Positions 34,374 to 44,311 of a stretch of 64,000 nt of DNA are shown here, in pieces. Both the position numbers and the translations under genes were made by a program. Position 1 is the first letter of the stretch. Each line of letters begins with the position of its first letter. The stretch is taken from the NCBI RefSeq assembly GCF_002295065.1, contig NZ_NSGG01000003.1, positions 124,001 through 188,000 of the forward strand. Reading direction: 5' to 3'. Under the pieces are notes generated by a model. It was not told the DNA's origin, made no database searches, and saw only the letters and a list, made by a program, of their open reading frames with translations. Origin of the DNA: Mesorhizobium sp. WSM3859. Lineage in GTDB: Bacteria > Pseudomonadota > Alphaproteobacteria > Rhizobiales > Rhizobiaceae.

Positions 34374-36557
34374 ATGATGGAAGATTCGCCCTTTGTCGCA
34401 GCCGCGCCCGTGCTGGTGCCGATGCCGGCCGAACGGCCCTACACCTATGCCGTGCCGCCCGGTATGCGCGTGGTGCCGGGCTCGATCGTGCGCGTGCCGC
34501 TCGGGCCGCGCCAAGTCGCGGGCATCGTCTGGGACGGCGCCGTCGAGGCGGTCGATGCGAAGAAATTGCGGCCGATCGAGGAGGTGTTCGATTGTCCGCC
34601 GATAGACAAGGCAATGCGCCGCTTCGTCGACTGGATCGCGCAATACACGCTGTCGGCACCCGGCATGGTGGCGCGGATGCTGCTCCGAGCGCCCGAGGCG
34701 TTCGACCCCGAGCCATGGATCGAGGGATTGCAGCGCACGCTGGCCGAGCCGGACCGGTTGACGGACGCGCGGCGACGCGTGCTGGAGACGGCCGAAGGCG
34801 GACTGGCCTGGACACGCTCGGGGCTGGCGCATGCGGCGGGCGTCTCTTCGACCGTCATCGATGGCCTGCGGGCGCAGGGCGTGTTCGAGACGGTGATGAT
34901 CCCGCCGCGGCCGGTGGTGGCGGCGCCCGACCCCTCTCACGCACTGCCGGAATTGATGCCGGACCAGGAAGCTGCGGCGGACAGGCTGCGCGCGGCAATC
35001 GCTGCCGACGCCTTCAGCGTCACCCTGCTCGACGGCGTCACCGGGTCGGGCAAGACGGAAGTCTATTTCGAAGCGGTGGCGGCGGCCCTCGACAAGGGCA
35101 GGCAGGTGCTGATCCTGTTGCCGGAAATCGCGCTGACGCACGCCTTCCTCGAACGTTTCCAGGACCGGTTCGGCGCCAAGCCGGCGGAGTGGCATTCCGA
35201 CCTGCCGCCGCGGATGCGCGAACGCGTCTGGCGGCAGGTGGCTGAAGGCGGCGTGCGCGTCGTCGCCGGCGCGCGCTCGGCGCTGTTCCTGCCGTTCAAG
35301 GGACTCGGCCTGATCGTCGTCGATGAGGAGCATGATCCCGCCTACAAGCAGGAGGACCGGGTCTTCTACAATGCGCGCGACATGGCGGTGGTGCGCGGCC
35401 ATATCGGCGGCTTTCCCGTCGTGCTGGCCTCAGCGACGCCGTCGGTGGAAAGCCGGGTCAACGCCAGCCAGGGCCGTTACGAACGGGCCGTGCTGTCGTC
35501 GCGCTTCGCGGAAGCGGCACTCCCCGATCTGAAGTCGATCGACATGCGGCGTTCGCCGCCGGCGCGCGGCGGCTTCCTGTCGCCGGTCCTTCTGGAGCAG
35601 ATGCAGCGCACGCTGGAGAGGAAGGAGCAGTCGCTGCTCTTCCTCAACCGGCGCGGCTATGCGCCGCTGACGCTCTGCCGCGTTTGCGGCCACCGTTTCG
35701 GCTGTCCGGTCTGTTCGGCCTGGCTGGTCGAGCACCGCTTTCGCGGCCAGCTCGTCTGCCATCATTGCGGCCACAACGAGCGGCGGCCGGAGGCCTGTCC
35801 GGAATGCGGCACGCTCGACCATCTCGTCGCCTGCGGGCCGGGTGTGGAGCGAATCGCCGAGGAAGTGGTCGCCCATTTCCCGGATGCCCGCACCATCGTG
35901 CTTTCCTCGGACCTTCTGGGCGGCGTGCGCCGGCTCAGGCTGGAGCTGGAGGCCGTCGCCAATGGCGAGGCCGACATCGTCATCGGCACGCAGCTCGTCG
36001 CCAAGGGTCACAATTTTCCCGGCATGACGCTGGTCGGCGTGGTCGACGCGGACCTAGGATTGGCCAATGGCGATCCGCGCGCCGCCGAGCGCACTTTCCA
36101 ACTGCTCAGCCAGGTGACGGGGCGCGCCGGCCGCACCGGCAAGAAGAGCCTCGGCCTGCTGCAGACCTACCAGCCCGACCATCCGGTGATGCGGGCCATC
36201 GTCTCCGGCGATTCGGAGGCCTTTTACGAGCGCGAGATCGCCGAGCGCGAACGCGCGGCGCTGCCGCCTTTCGGCCGGCTCGCCGGTATCATCATCAGCG
36301 CCGCGACGCGGGGCGAGGCCGAGGGCCACGCTCGGGGCTTGCGCCGCGCCGCGCCCCAGGCGTCCGATCTTTTCGTGCTTGGCCCGGCCGAAGCGCCGCT
36401 TTCGCTGCTCGGCGGCCGCCATCGCTTCAGGCTTCTCGTGCAGGGCGAGCGGCGCGCCGACATGCAGGGCTTCATCCGCACCATGCTGGCGGAGGGGCCG
36501 AAGCTGCGCGGCTCGGTCAGGGTGCAGGTCGACATCGACCCGCAGAGCTTCCTCTGA
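34374..36557 (+). CDS. priA: Primosomal replication-restart helicase PriA
   Basis: This DNA helicase rebuilds replication forks. The 727-residue protein has the N-terminal 3'-end-binding domain (VPMPAERPYTYAVPPGMRVV), Walker A GVTGSGKTE at 221-229, the DEEH box of VVDEEHDPAYKQEDR, the zinc-binding cysteines in CRVCGHRFGCPVCS and CHHCG...CPECG, and the helicase motif QVTGRAGRTGKKSLG. Start ATG 34374 is followed directly by another ATG; which is used is unclear and no strong ribosome site is seen. In several Rhizobiales fsa-priA and atpH lie close together; here a toxin-antitoxin pair and a racemase are between. Confidence 0.97.
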   Translation: MMEDSPFVAAAPVLVPMPAERPYTYAVPPGMRVVPGSIVRVPLGPRQVAGIVWDGAVEAVDAKKLRPIEEVFDCPPIDKAMRRFVDWIAQYTLSAPGMVARMLLRAPEAFDPEPWIEGLQRTLAEPDRLTDARRRVLETAEGGLAWTRSGLAHAAGVSSTVIDGLRAQGVFETVMIPPRPVVAAPDPSHALPELMPDQEAAADRLRAAIAADAFSVTLLDGVTGSGKTEVYFEAVAAALDKGRQVLILLPEIALTHAFLERFQDRFGAKPAEWHSDLPPRMRERVWRQVAEGGVRVVAGARSALFLPFKGLGLIVVDEEHDPAYKQEDRVFYNARDMAVVRGHIGGFPVVLASATPSVESRVNASQGRYERAVLSSRFAEAALPDLKSIDMRRSPPARGGFLSPVLLEQMQRTLERKEQSLLFLNRRGYAPLTLCRVCGHRFGCPVCSAWLVEHRFRGQLVCHHCGHNERRPEACPECGTLDHLVACGPGVERIAEEVVAHFPDARTIVLSSDLLGGVRRLRLELEAVANGEADIVIGTQLVAKGHNFPGMTLVGVVDADLGLANGDPRAAERTFQLLSQVTGRAGRTGKKSLGLLQTYQPDHPVMRAIVSGDSEAFYEREIAERERAALPPFGRLAGIIISAATRGEAEGHARGLRRAAPQASDLFVLGPAEAPLSLLGGRHRFRLLVQGERRADMQGFIRTMLAEGPKLRGSVRVQVDIDPQSFL

Positions 36558-36567
36558 GATTGCGAGA

Positions 36568-37020
36568 TTACGCCGAGCCGCCCTCTGCGAACGGGTTCAG
36601 ATAGGGCACGTCGAGAATCGCAAAATGCCGGATATTGGCCGTTAAGACGGACATGCCGTTCACACGAGCAGTCGAGGCGATCACTACGTCCGCCAAGCCA
36701 GGATTGAAGCCTTTGGCGATCGCGGCGTCTTCCAGCTTGCCTGCCTCTCTTGCGATTGTGACGTCCACTGCCAGAATGCGTTGGTCGAATTCCGTTAGCA
36801 GCCGTTCGAACCAGTCGCCGATGCGCGCGGCCTTCGCACTCGCGCCCGATCGCTTCAGTTTCGCAATGCCTTTTTCCAACTCCAGAACAACGATGGATGA
36901 CGTATGCCAGGAACCACGTTCCCGCTGTTCGTCAACCCAGGTCAGTACATGTGAGGGAAGCCGATGACGGTCAGGCGCAAAGGCCGACAGGAACGACGTA
37001 TCGAGTAAGTAACCGCTCAA
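36568..37020 (-). CDS. VapC-type PIN-domain toxin (pair 2)
   Basis: A 150-residue PIN-domain protein. The acidic residues are seen in GYLLDTSFLSAF (D7), the VVLELEKGIAKL Glu, and GLADVVIASTARV with a following TANIRHFAIL. It starts with TTG at 37020, where TTGA overlaps the antitoxin stop, so expression depends on translational coupling. It is convergent with priA (10 bp between the stops). It differs clearly from the PIN toxin at 28541-28942. Confidence 0.88.
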   Translation of the reverse strand: MSGYLLDTSFLSAFAPDRHRLPSHVLTWVDEQRERGSWHTSSIVVLELEKGIAKLKRSGASAKAARIGDWFERLLTEFDQRILAVDVTIAREAGKLEDAAIAKGFNPGLADVVIASTARVNGMSVLTANIRHFAILDVPYLNPFAEGGSA

Positions 37021-37262
37021 AATTCGACGTCCCGTGACGGCGATTCGTTTCGCTCGAATTCGATACCGCCTGGGTATTGAAGCAGGAAGTCGACAAAGGC
37101 TTTTTGGCTGCCCTGCGGATAAAGCTTTCGCCCCTCATCGATCGGAACAACCATGGCAATCGCTTTGCCATGCCTGGTGATGGTAGTAGGCTCACCATTT
37201 CCCGCGGCCTCGACAAGCGCCGAGAGCCCTGCCTTAGCCTCCCGAAGCTGGACGGTTTTCAA
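37017..37262 (-). CDS. Phd/YefM-family antitoxin (pair 2)
   Basis: An 81-residue antitoxin: VQLREAKAGLSALVEAAGNG and TTITRHGKAIAMVVPIDEGR form the DNA-binding N-terminal domain; the tail (FLLQYPGGIEFERNESPSRD) should bind the toxin. It uses a TTG start at 37262 with AGGGAG upstream. A palindrome lies 30 bp upstream at 37292-37307. Confidence 0.85.
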   Translation of the reverse strand: MKTVQLREAKAGLSALVEAAGNGEPTTITRHGKAIAMVVPIDEGRKLYPQGSQKAFVDFLLQYPGGIEFERNESPSRDVEF

Positions 37263-37291
37263 GGCGATCTCCCTTGTAGTCTCATGTGGTC

Positions 37292-37307
37292 ACAATATAG
37301 GGATTGT
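37292..37307. promoter_or_regulatory. Candidate operator of toxin-antitoxin pair 2
   Basis: ACAAT-ATAGGG-ATTGT, an inverted repeat in the short gap between the divergent antitoxin and racemase genes. On the minus strand CTATAT overlaps it and may be a -10 element. Confidence 0.45.
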
Positions 37308-37329
37308 ATAGGAAAGGAGCAAGTCCACT

Positions 37330-38025
37330 ATGAAAACCCTCGGCCTGATCGGCGGCATGAGTTGGGAATCGACGGCGATCTATTACCGCCTGCTCAACGA
37401 GATCGTGCGCGAGCGACTCGGTGGCCTGCACTCGGCAAAGCTGCTCCTGTGGTCGTTCGATTTCGCCGAGATCGCCGAGCGGCAGCATGCCGGCGATTGG
37501 GCAGGCGCCGGCGCGCTTTTGGTGGAGGCTGCCCGAAGGTTGGAGGCAGGCGGCGCCGAGGGCCTGGTGATCTGCACCAACACCATGCACAAGCTGGCCG
37601 GGGACGTGCAGGCGGCCATCTCGATCCCGCTCATCCATATCGCCGACGCGACCGGGCGCGCCGTCGTCGCTGCGAGCGTGAAGCGGCCGGCGCTGCTCGC
37701 GACACGCTTCACTATGGAGCAGGATTTCTACAAAGGACGGTTGGCCGACAAATACGGCCTGCAGCCGATCGTGCCCGATCAGGCCGGCCGCGACATGGTG
37801 CACAAGGTGATCTATGACGAGCTCTGCCAGGGCATCGTCAAAGGCGAATCGAAATCCGCCTATCTCGACGAAGTCGGCCGGATGCTGCGCGACGACCGGG
37901 TGGACGGCGTCATCATGGGCTGCACCGAGATCACCATGCTGATCGGCCAGGGCGATTTCGACGTTCCGGTGTTCGACACGACGCGCATCCATGCCGAGGC
38001 GGCGGTCGACTTCGCGCTGTCGTGA
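37330..38025 (+). CDS. Aspartate/glutamate racemase family protein
   Basis: A 231-residue PLP-independent racemase-like enzyme (YgeA/RacX type). The N-terminal IGGMSWESTAIYYRLLNE is typical, the first catalytic region is VICTNTMHKLAGDV (Cys of CTNTMH) and the second is IMGCTEITMLIG (Cys of GCTE). Both cysteines are present, so the enzyme is probably active on aspartate or a related amino acid. It starts at ATG 37330 with GGAAAGGAG upstream. Divergent from toxin-antitoxin pair 2. Confidence 0.92.
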   Translation: MKTLGLIGGMSWESTAIYYRLLNEIVRERLGGLHSAKLLLWSFDFAEIAERQHAGDWAGAGALLVEAARRLEAGGAEGLVICTNTMHKLAGDVQAAISIPLIHIADATGRAVVAASVKRPALLATRFTMEQDFYKGRLADKYGLQPIVPDQAGRDMVHKVIYDELCQGIVKGESKSAYLDEVGRMLRDDRVDGVIMGCTEITMLIGQGDFDVPVFDTTRIHAEAAVDFALS

Positions 38026-38140
38026 CCAAACCGTATGGTCTGATGCATCTTTTCTAATGTGCCGGCCGCCATCTGGCGTGCCCATTTTCCTCCGCTAGAA
38101 TGCCGGCAATTTCAGAACAAGACTTTACGAGGGGGATAAG

Positions 38141-38536
38141 ATGGATTTCGCGTTTCCGTGGCCCGCGAGCCAGGGCGAATGGCTGGCCTGGTCGAGCGCC
38201 GTCGTGACACTGGTCCTCGGCCTCTTCCTGTTCCTGGCGCCGGGGCTTGCCTTTCGCGTGCTGCGCCTGCAGCCCAGGCCGGAGAAAGCGGCGGCCATCG
38301 CCGAGGGGCGCGGGCGCATGTCGGGCTTCTATCTCGGCGTCAGCCTGTGCTGCATCCTGCTTGCGCAGCCGCTGCTCTACATGGCGCTGGGCTTCTCCTG
38401 GCTGTTCACTGCCTTCGGCCGGCTCTTGTCGATGATGTCGGACGGCGCCAACACCCCTTTCAACTGGGTTTCGATCGTGGTTGAATTGGCACTGGCGGCG
38501 CTGCCGCTGGCCTTTGCCTTCGGCTTCGTGCCGTGA
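38141..38536 (+). CDS. Small integral membrane protein of unknown function
   Basis: A 131-residue protein with about four hydrophobic segments (near residues 15-37, 62-83, 84-100 and 108-130), beginning FPWPASQGEWLAWSSAVVTL, with a polar loop RLQPRPEKAAAIAEGRGRMS. I cannot name its function. An alphaproteobacterial family of similar size and opening, annotated as a phage-infection-related membrane protein, comes to mind, but I could not check it. It lies between the racemase gene and the atp operon on the same strand, with 235 bp to atpH. Confidence 0.7.
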   Translation: MDFAFPWPASQGEWLAWSSAVVTLVLGLFLFLAPGLAFRVLRLQPRPEKAAAIAEGRGRMSGFYLGVSLCCILLAQPLLYMALGFSWLFTAFGRLLSMMSDGANTPFNWVSIVVELALAALPLAFAFGFVP

Positions 38537-38607
38537 ATTCGGCGCTTGAGCTTGGCCTTCGCCGCCTGATGCGACAAAAGTGCCTGAAAACCATGCCGGA
38601 CGATGCA

Positions 38608-38635
38608 TTGCGGTCTTAAAAAGCCTGTGCTAGAC
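38608..38635 (+). promoter_or_regulatory. Candidate atp operon promoter
   Basis: TTGCGG (38608-38613) and CTAGAC (38630-38635) with a 16-bp spacer, about 137 bp upstream of the atpH start, in the only sizeable gap before the operon. Moderate match to the Rhizobiales consensus (CTTGAC/CTATAT). Confidence 0.4.
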
Positions 38636-38771
38636 GGCAATCGACTTTCGACCGGGGATAGCGGAAGCCGCGCCTCCGTGCTTGGAAAAATGCAGTAAGG
38701 TCAAAGATTTAGCCAGAGTTCTCGCTCGCGCCAACAATCTGCGGCCTGTCAGACAAGAGAAAAGACGGTCC

Positions 38772-39332
38772 GTGGCCCAATCGTCATCGCCAATCTCAGC
38801 TGTCGCAGAACGCTATGCAGGCTCGCTTTTCGAGCTTGCTCTGCAGGAAAATTCAGTCGCCAAGGTCGAGGCCGACCTCGCCAGCTTCGAGGCGATGCTC
38901 AACGGCAGCGACGATCTCAAGCGGCTGATCAACAGCCCGGTGTTCTCCAGCGAGGACCAGGCCAAGGCCATCGCCGCCATCGTTGACAAGGCAGGTATTA
39001 CCGGTCTCGTCGGCAATTTCCTGCGCGTCGTCGCCAGGAACCGTCGCCTGTTCGCGGTGCCCGGCATGATCAAGGCATTCCGCCAGGTCGCCGCCGACCA
39101 CCGCGGCGAGGCGTCCGCCGAGGTCACCTCGGCGCATGCGCTGACGGCCGCGCAGCAGACTGAACTGAAGGCGACGCTCAAGAGCATCGCCGGCAAGGAT
39201 GTGGCCATCGCCATGACCGTCGATCCGTCGCTGCTCGGCGGGCTGATCGTCAAGATGGGCTCGCGCCAGATCGATACGTCGCTCAAAACCAAACTCAATT
39301 CGCTCAAGCTTGCACTGAAAGAGGTCGGCTGA
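38772..39332 (+). CDS. atpH: ATP synthase F1 subunit delta
   Basis: The 186-residue delta subunit links the F1 head to the peripheral stalk. [20 protein letters not shown] is the usual N-terminal helix, and [20 protein letters not shown] the conserved C-terminal part. GTG 38772 is chosen because it gives the normal start; an in-frame ATG at 38682 would add an unrelated basic extension. The stop overlaps the atpA start (TGATG). Confidence 0.96.
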   Translation: MAQSSSPISAVAERYAGSLFELALQENSVAKVEADLASFEAMLNGSDDLKRLINSPVFSSEDQAKAIAAIVDKAGITGLVGNFLRVVARNRRLFAVPGMIKAFRQVAADHRGEASAEVTSAHALTAAQQTELKATLKSIAGKDVAIAMTVDPSLLGGLIVKMGSRQIDTSLKTKLNSLKLALKEVG

Positions 39333-40861
39333 TGGACATCCGCGCCGCGGAAATTTCCGCAATTCTGAAAGACCAGATCAAGAATTTCGGCAAGGAGGCC
39401 GAGGTCTCCGAAGTCGGTCAGGTTCTGTCCGTCGGTGACGGCATCGCCCGCGTCTACGGCCTCGACAATGTCCAGGCCGGCGAGATGGTCGAATTCCCGG
39501 GCGGCATCCGCGGCATGGCGCTGAATCTCGAAGCCGACAATGTCGGCGTCGTCATCTTCGGCAACGACCGCGACATCAAGGAAGGCGACACCGTCAAGCG
39601 CACCGGCGCCATCGTCGACGTTCCGGTCGGTCCGGGCCTGCTTGGCCGCGTTGTCGACGCGCTCGGCAACCCGATCGACGGCAAGGGCCCGATCAAGGCC
39701 ACCGAACGCAAGCGCGTCGACGTCAAGGCGCCCGGCATCATTCCGCGCAAGTCGGTGCATGAGCCGATGTCGACTGGCCTCAAGGCCATCGACGCGCTGA
39801 TCCCGGTCGGCCGCGGCCAGCGTGAGCTGGTCATCGGCGACCGCCAGACCGGCAAGACCGCCATCATTCTCGACACGATGCTGAACCAGAAGTCGGTACA
39901 CGACAACGGCCCGGAGAAGGAAAAGCTCTACTGCGTCTACGTCGCCGTCGGCCAGAAGCGTTCGACCGTCGCGCAGTTCGTCAAGGTGCTGGAAGAGCGG
40001 GGCGCGCTCGACTACTCCATCATCATCGCCGCCACCGCCTCCGACCCGGCGCCGATGCAGTTCCTGGCGCCGTTCGCTGGCTGCACCATGGGCGAGTATT
40101 TCCGCGACAACGGCATGCATGCGCTGATCAGCTATGACGATCTGTCGAAGCAGGCCGTCGCCTATCGCCAGATGTCGCTCTTGCTGCGCCGCCCGCCGGG
40201 CCGCGAAGCCTATCCGGGCGACGTCTTCTACCTGCACTCGCGCCTGCTCGAGCGCGCCGCCAAGCTCAATGACGATAACGGCAATGGCTCGCTGACCGCG
40301 CTGCCGATCATCGAGACGCAGGCCAACGACGTGTCGGCCTACATCCCGACCAACGTGATCTCGATCACCGATGGCCAGATCTTCCTTGAAACCAACCTGT
40401 TCTTCCAGGGCATCCGGCCGGCGGTGAACGTCGGCCTGTCGGTGTCGCGCGTCGGCTCCTCGGCGCAGATCAAGGCGATGAAGCAGGTCGCCGGCTCGAT
40501 CAAGGGCGAGCTCGCGCAGTACCGCGAAATGGCGGCCTTCGCGCAGTTCGGCTCGGACCTCGACGCCGCCACGCAGCGCCTGCTCAACCGCGGTTCGCGC
40601 CTGACGGAGCTGCTCAAGCAGCCGCAGTTCTCGCCGCTCAAGACTGAAGAGCAGGTCGCGGTGATCTTCGCCGGCGTCAACGGCTATCTCGACAAGCTGC
40701 CGCTCAACCAGGTCGGCAAGTTCGAACATGGCCTGCTCAGCCACATGCGCTCGGCCGGCAAGGACGTGCTCGACGGCATCCGCAAGGAGAAGGCGCTGTC
40801 GGACGATTTGCGCGCCAAGCTCAAGGCGGAAATCGACGCCTTCGCCAAGACCTTCGCTTGA
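39332..40861 (+). CDS. atpA: ATP synthase F1 subunit alpha
   Basis: The 509-residue regulatory nucleotide-binding subunit of the F1 hexamer. Walker A is GDRQTGKT at 169-176; [19 protein letters not shown] and the catalytic-interface arginine region [18 protein letters not shown] are present, as is the alpha signature [15 protein letters not shown]. It overlaps atpH by 1 nt and is followed by atpG after 33 nt. Confidence 0.99.
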   Translation: MDIRAAEISAILKDQIKNFGKEAEVSEVGQVLSVGDGIARVYGLDNVQAGEMVEFPGGIRGMALNLEADNVGVVIFGNDRDIKEGDTVKRTGAIVDVPVGPGLLGRVVDALGNPIDGKGPIKATERKRVDVKAPGIIPRKSVHEPMSTGLKAIDALIPVGRGQRELVIGDRQTGKTAIILDTMLNQKSVHDNGPEKEKLYCVYVAVGQKRSTVAQFVKVLEERGALDYSIIIAATASDPAPMQFLAPFAGCTMGEYFRDNGMHALISYDDLSKQAVAYRQMSLLLRRPPGREAYPGDVFYLHSRLLERAAKLNDDNGNGSLTALPIIETQANDVSAYIPTNVISITDGQIFLETNLFFQGIRPAVNVGLSVSRVGSSAQIKAMKQVAGSIKGELAQYREMAAFAQFGSDLDAATQRLLNRGSRLTELLKQPQFSPLKTEEQVAVIFAGVNGYLDKLPLNQVGKFEHGLLSHMRSAGKDVLDGIRKEKALSDDLRAKLKAEIDAFAKTFA

Positions 40862-40894
40862 ACGAAGCCGGACGCACGGGATCAGGTTTGAAGC

Positions 40895-41779
40895 ATGGCT
40901 TCGTTAAAAGACCTTCGTAACCGCATCGCCTCGGTCAAGGCGACGCAGAAGATCACCAAGGCGATGCAGATGGTCGCCGCGGCGAAGCTGCGTCGCGCGC
41001 AGGAGGCGGCGGAAGCCGCCAGACCCTATTCCGAGCGCATGGGCGCGGTTCTGGCCAACATCACCCAGGCGATCGGCGGCGGCGGCGATGCCCCGGCGCT
41101 GATGACGGGCACCGGCAGGGACGACGTGCATCTGCTCATCGTCTGCACCGCCGAGCGCGGCCTGTGCGGTGGCTTCAACTCGCAGATCGCCCGCCTTGCC
41201 CGCGACCATATCCGCAGGCTTCTGGCCGACGGCAAGCAGGTCAAGATCATCTGCGTCGGCAAGAAGGGTTTTGACATCCTGCGCCGCGACTACGGCTCGC
41301 TGATCCTCGAGCGGGTCGACCTGCGCGAGGTCAAGACGCTCGGCTTCGCCAACGCCGACGCGATCGCGCGCAAGGTCATCCACCTCTTCAACGAGGGCGG
41401 CTTCGACATCTGCACACTGTTCTATTCGCAGTTCAAGTCGGTGATCAGCCAGATCCCGACGGCGCAGCAGATCATCCCGGCGGCGCCGGCTTCGGCCGCC
41501 GTCGGGACGGGCAACGGCGCCACCGCGGTCTACGAATACGAGCCGGAGCCGGGCGAGATCCTCTCCGACCTCATCCCGCGCAACATCGCGGTGCAGATCT
41601 TCCGGGCGCTGCTGGAAAACGCAGCCGGCGAGATGGGCGCCAAGATGAGCGCGATGGACAATGCGACGCGCAATGCCGGCGACATGATCAACAGGCTGTC
41701 GATCACCTACAACCGCCAGCGGCAGGCGCAGATCACCAAGGAACTGATCGAAATCATTTCGGGCGCCGAGGCGCTCTAG
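40895..41779 (+). CDS. atpG: ATP synthase F1 subunit gamma
   Basis: The 294-residue central rotor shaft. The N-terminal helix ([36 protein letters not shown]) and C-terminal helix ([38 protein letters not shown]) form the coiled coil; [17 protein letters not shown] lies between. Sixty-six nt separate it from atpD. Confidence 0.98.
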   Translation: MASLKDLRNRIASVKATQKITKAMQMVAAAKLRRAQEAAEAARPYSERMGAVLANITQAIGGGGDAPALMTGTGRDDVHLLIVCTAERGLCGGFNSQIARLARDHIRRLLADGKQVKIICVGKKGFDILRRDYGSLILERVDLREVKTLGFANADAIARKVIHLFNEGGFDICTLFYSQFKSVISQIPTAQQIIPAAPASAAVGTGNGATAVYEYEPEPGEILSDLIPRNIAVQIFRALLENAAGEMGAKMSAMDNATRNAGDMINRLSITYNRQRQAQITKELIEIISGAEAL

Positions 41780-41827
41780 GCGCGCGGGCGGGGTCCGAGA
41801 CCTCGCAGCGGCGTGAACAACGGATAG

Positions 41828-43405
<1,578 letters not shown>

Positions 43406-43409
43406 TCAA

Positions 43410-43511
43410 GGGAATAGGGAGTAGTGAATAGTGAGTAGTGAGTGGCAGATGTGACGGGGGCTGTTTGGTTCCCCTTCACTTTACTGACTACTCCCTATTC
43501 CCTACTCACTA
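43410..43511. repeat. Inverted repeat inside the atp operon, between atpD and atpC
   Basis: GGGAATAGGGAGTAGT (43410-43425) is perfectly complementary to ACTACTCCCTATTCCC (43487-43502). Inside lie further degenerate repeats of the GTAGTGA/TCACTA type. In the mRNA the 16-bp stem would start 5 nt after the atpD stop and end 18 nt before the atpC start. The composition is AT-richer than the genes around it, and its right half takes the place where a ribosome site for atpC would be. Confidence 0.8.
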
Positions 43512-43520
43512 ATTTTGATC

Positions 43521-43928
43521 ATGGCTGAAGCTTTCAAGTTCGAACTGGTCTCGCCGGAGCGGCTGCTCGTTTCCGAGCAGGTCGAGTCCGTCGTCATCCC
43601 GGGGGCCGAAGGCGAGATGACGGTGATGGCGCAGCACGCGCCGGTGATGACCACCATCAAGCCCGGCGTCGTCACGGTGAAGGCCGCGGGCGGCAAGGAA
43701 GACCGCTATGTCGTGTTCGGCGGTTTCGCCGACATCCTGCCCTCCGGCTGCACGCTGCTTGCCGAATCGGCCGTGCACGTGAACGACATCGACCGCGCCG
43801 ACCTCGCCCGCCGTATCCAGGATGCCAAGGAAGACGCCGCCGACGCCAAGGACGACGTGGCGCGCAGCCGCGCCGAGCAGTTCCTCAGCCAGCTCACCAC
43901 GCTGGAAGGCGCGCTGCTGCCGGCCTGA
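43521..43928 (+). CDS. atpC: ATP synthase F1 subunit epsilon
   Basis: The 135-residue epsilon subunit: FKFELVSPERLLVSEQVESV, VVIPGAEGEMTVMAQHAPVM and YVVFGGFADILPSGCTLLAE form the beta-sandwich, and the C-terminal helices follow. ATG 43521 is the family start (TTG 43515 in frame is less likely). No Shine-Dalgarno sequence precedes it (CACTAATTTTGATC), because a repeat occupies the gap to atpD. An intrinsic terminator follows. Confidence 0.97.
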   Translation: MAEAFKFELVSPERLLVSEQVESVVIPGAEGEMTVMAQHAPVMTTIKPGVVTVKAAGGKEDRYVVFGGFADILPSGCTLLAESAVHVNDIDRADLARRIQDAKEDAADAKDDVARSRAEQFLSQLTTLEGALLPA

Positions 43929-43953
43929 TTTTGGCTGCAGAGCAGCGATTTAG

Positions 43954-43977
43954 AAAGCGGGGCTTGCCCCGCTTTTT
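43954..43977 (+). terminator. Intrinsic terminator of the atp operon
   Basis: AAAGCGGGGC (43954-43963) pairs with GCCCCGCTTT (43966-43975), followed by further T residues. It lies 25 nt after the atpC stop. Confidence 0.9.
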
Positions 43978-44311
43978 GTTTGCACCGTTTTCCCGCCTCC
44001 GGCGTAAACGCTGGCGATGAGCTGAAGGCTCCTGAACCTCGTCATTCCAGGGCGGAGCAAGGAGCGTAGCGACGCGCGCAGACCCTGGAATCCATGCCGT
44101 TACCTGGACCGAAGTGTGCAACGGTGCAGAATTCCGGACCGCTGCGGGGCTTCCAAGTCACGGCATGGATCCTCGGGTCTGCGCGCGTCGCTACGCTCCT
44201 TGCTCCGCCTGTGGATGACGACCGCGATAGGCGTCTCGGCCAATTGCCAAGGCATGGAATCTGCCAACGCACACTAACCAACCGGTCAAAACTTCTGTGT
44301 TAAGGAACTGG
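43978..44311. other. Intergenic region between atpC and the dehydrogenase gene
   Basis: Apart from the atp terminator before it and the long inverted repeat at 44040-44220, this stretch shows no gene or motif that I can support. Confidence 0.6.
44040..44220. repeat. Long inverted repeat (61-bp arms)
   Basis: The left arm 44040-44100 (CGTCATTCCAGGGCGGAGCA...CATGCCGT) and right arm 44160-44220 (ACGGCATGGAT...GCTCCGCCTGTGGATGACG) are imperfect reverse complements over their full length, with the core GCAAGGAGCGTAGCGACGCG fully conserved. The 59-bp loop is unique. A typical Mesorhizobium-type dispersed palindrome between convergent genes. Confidence 0.85.
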
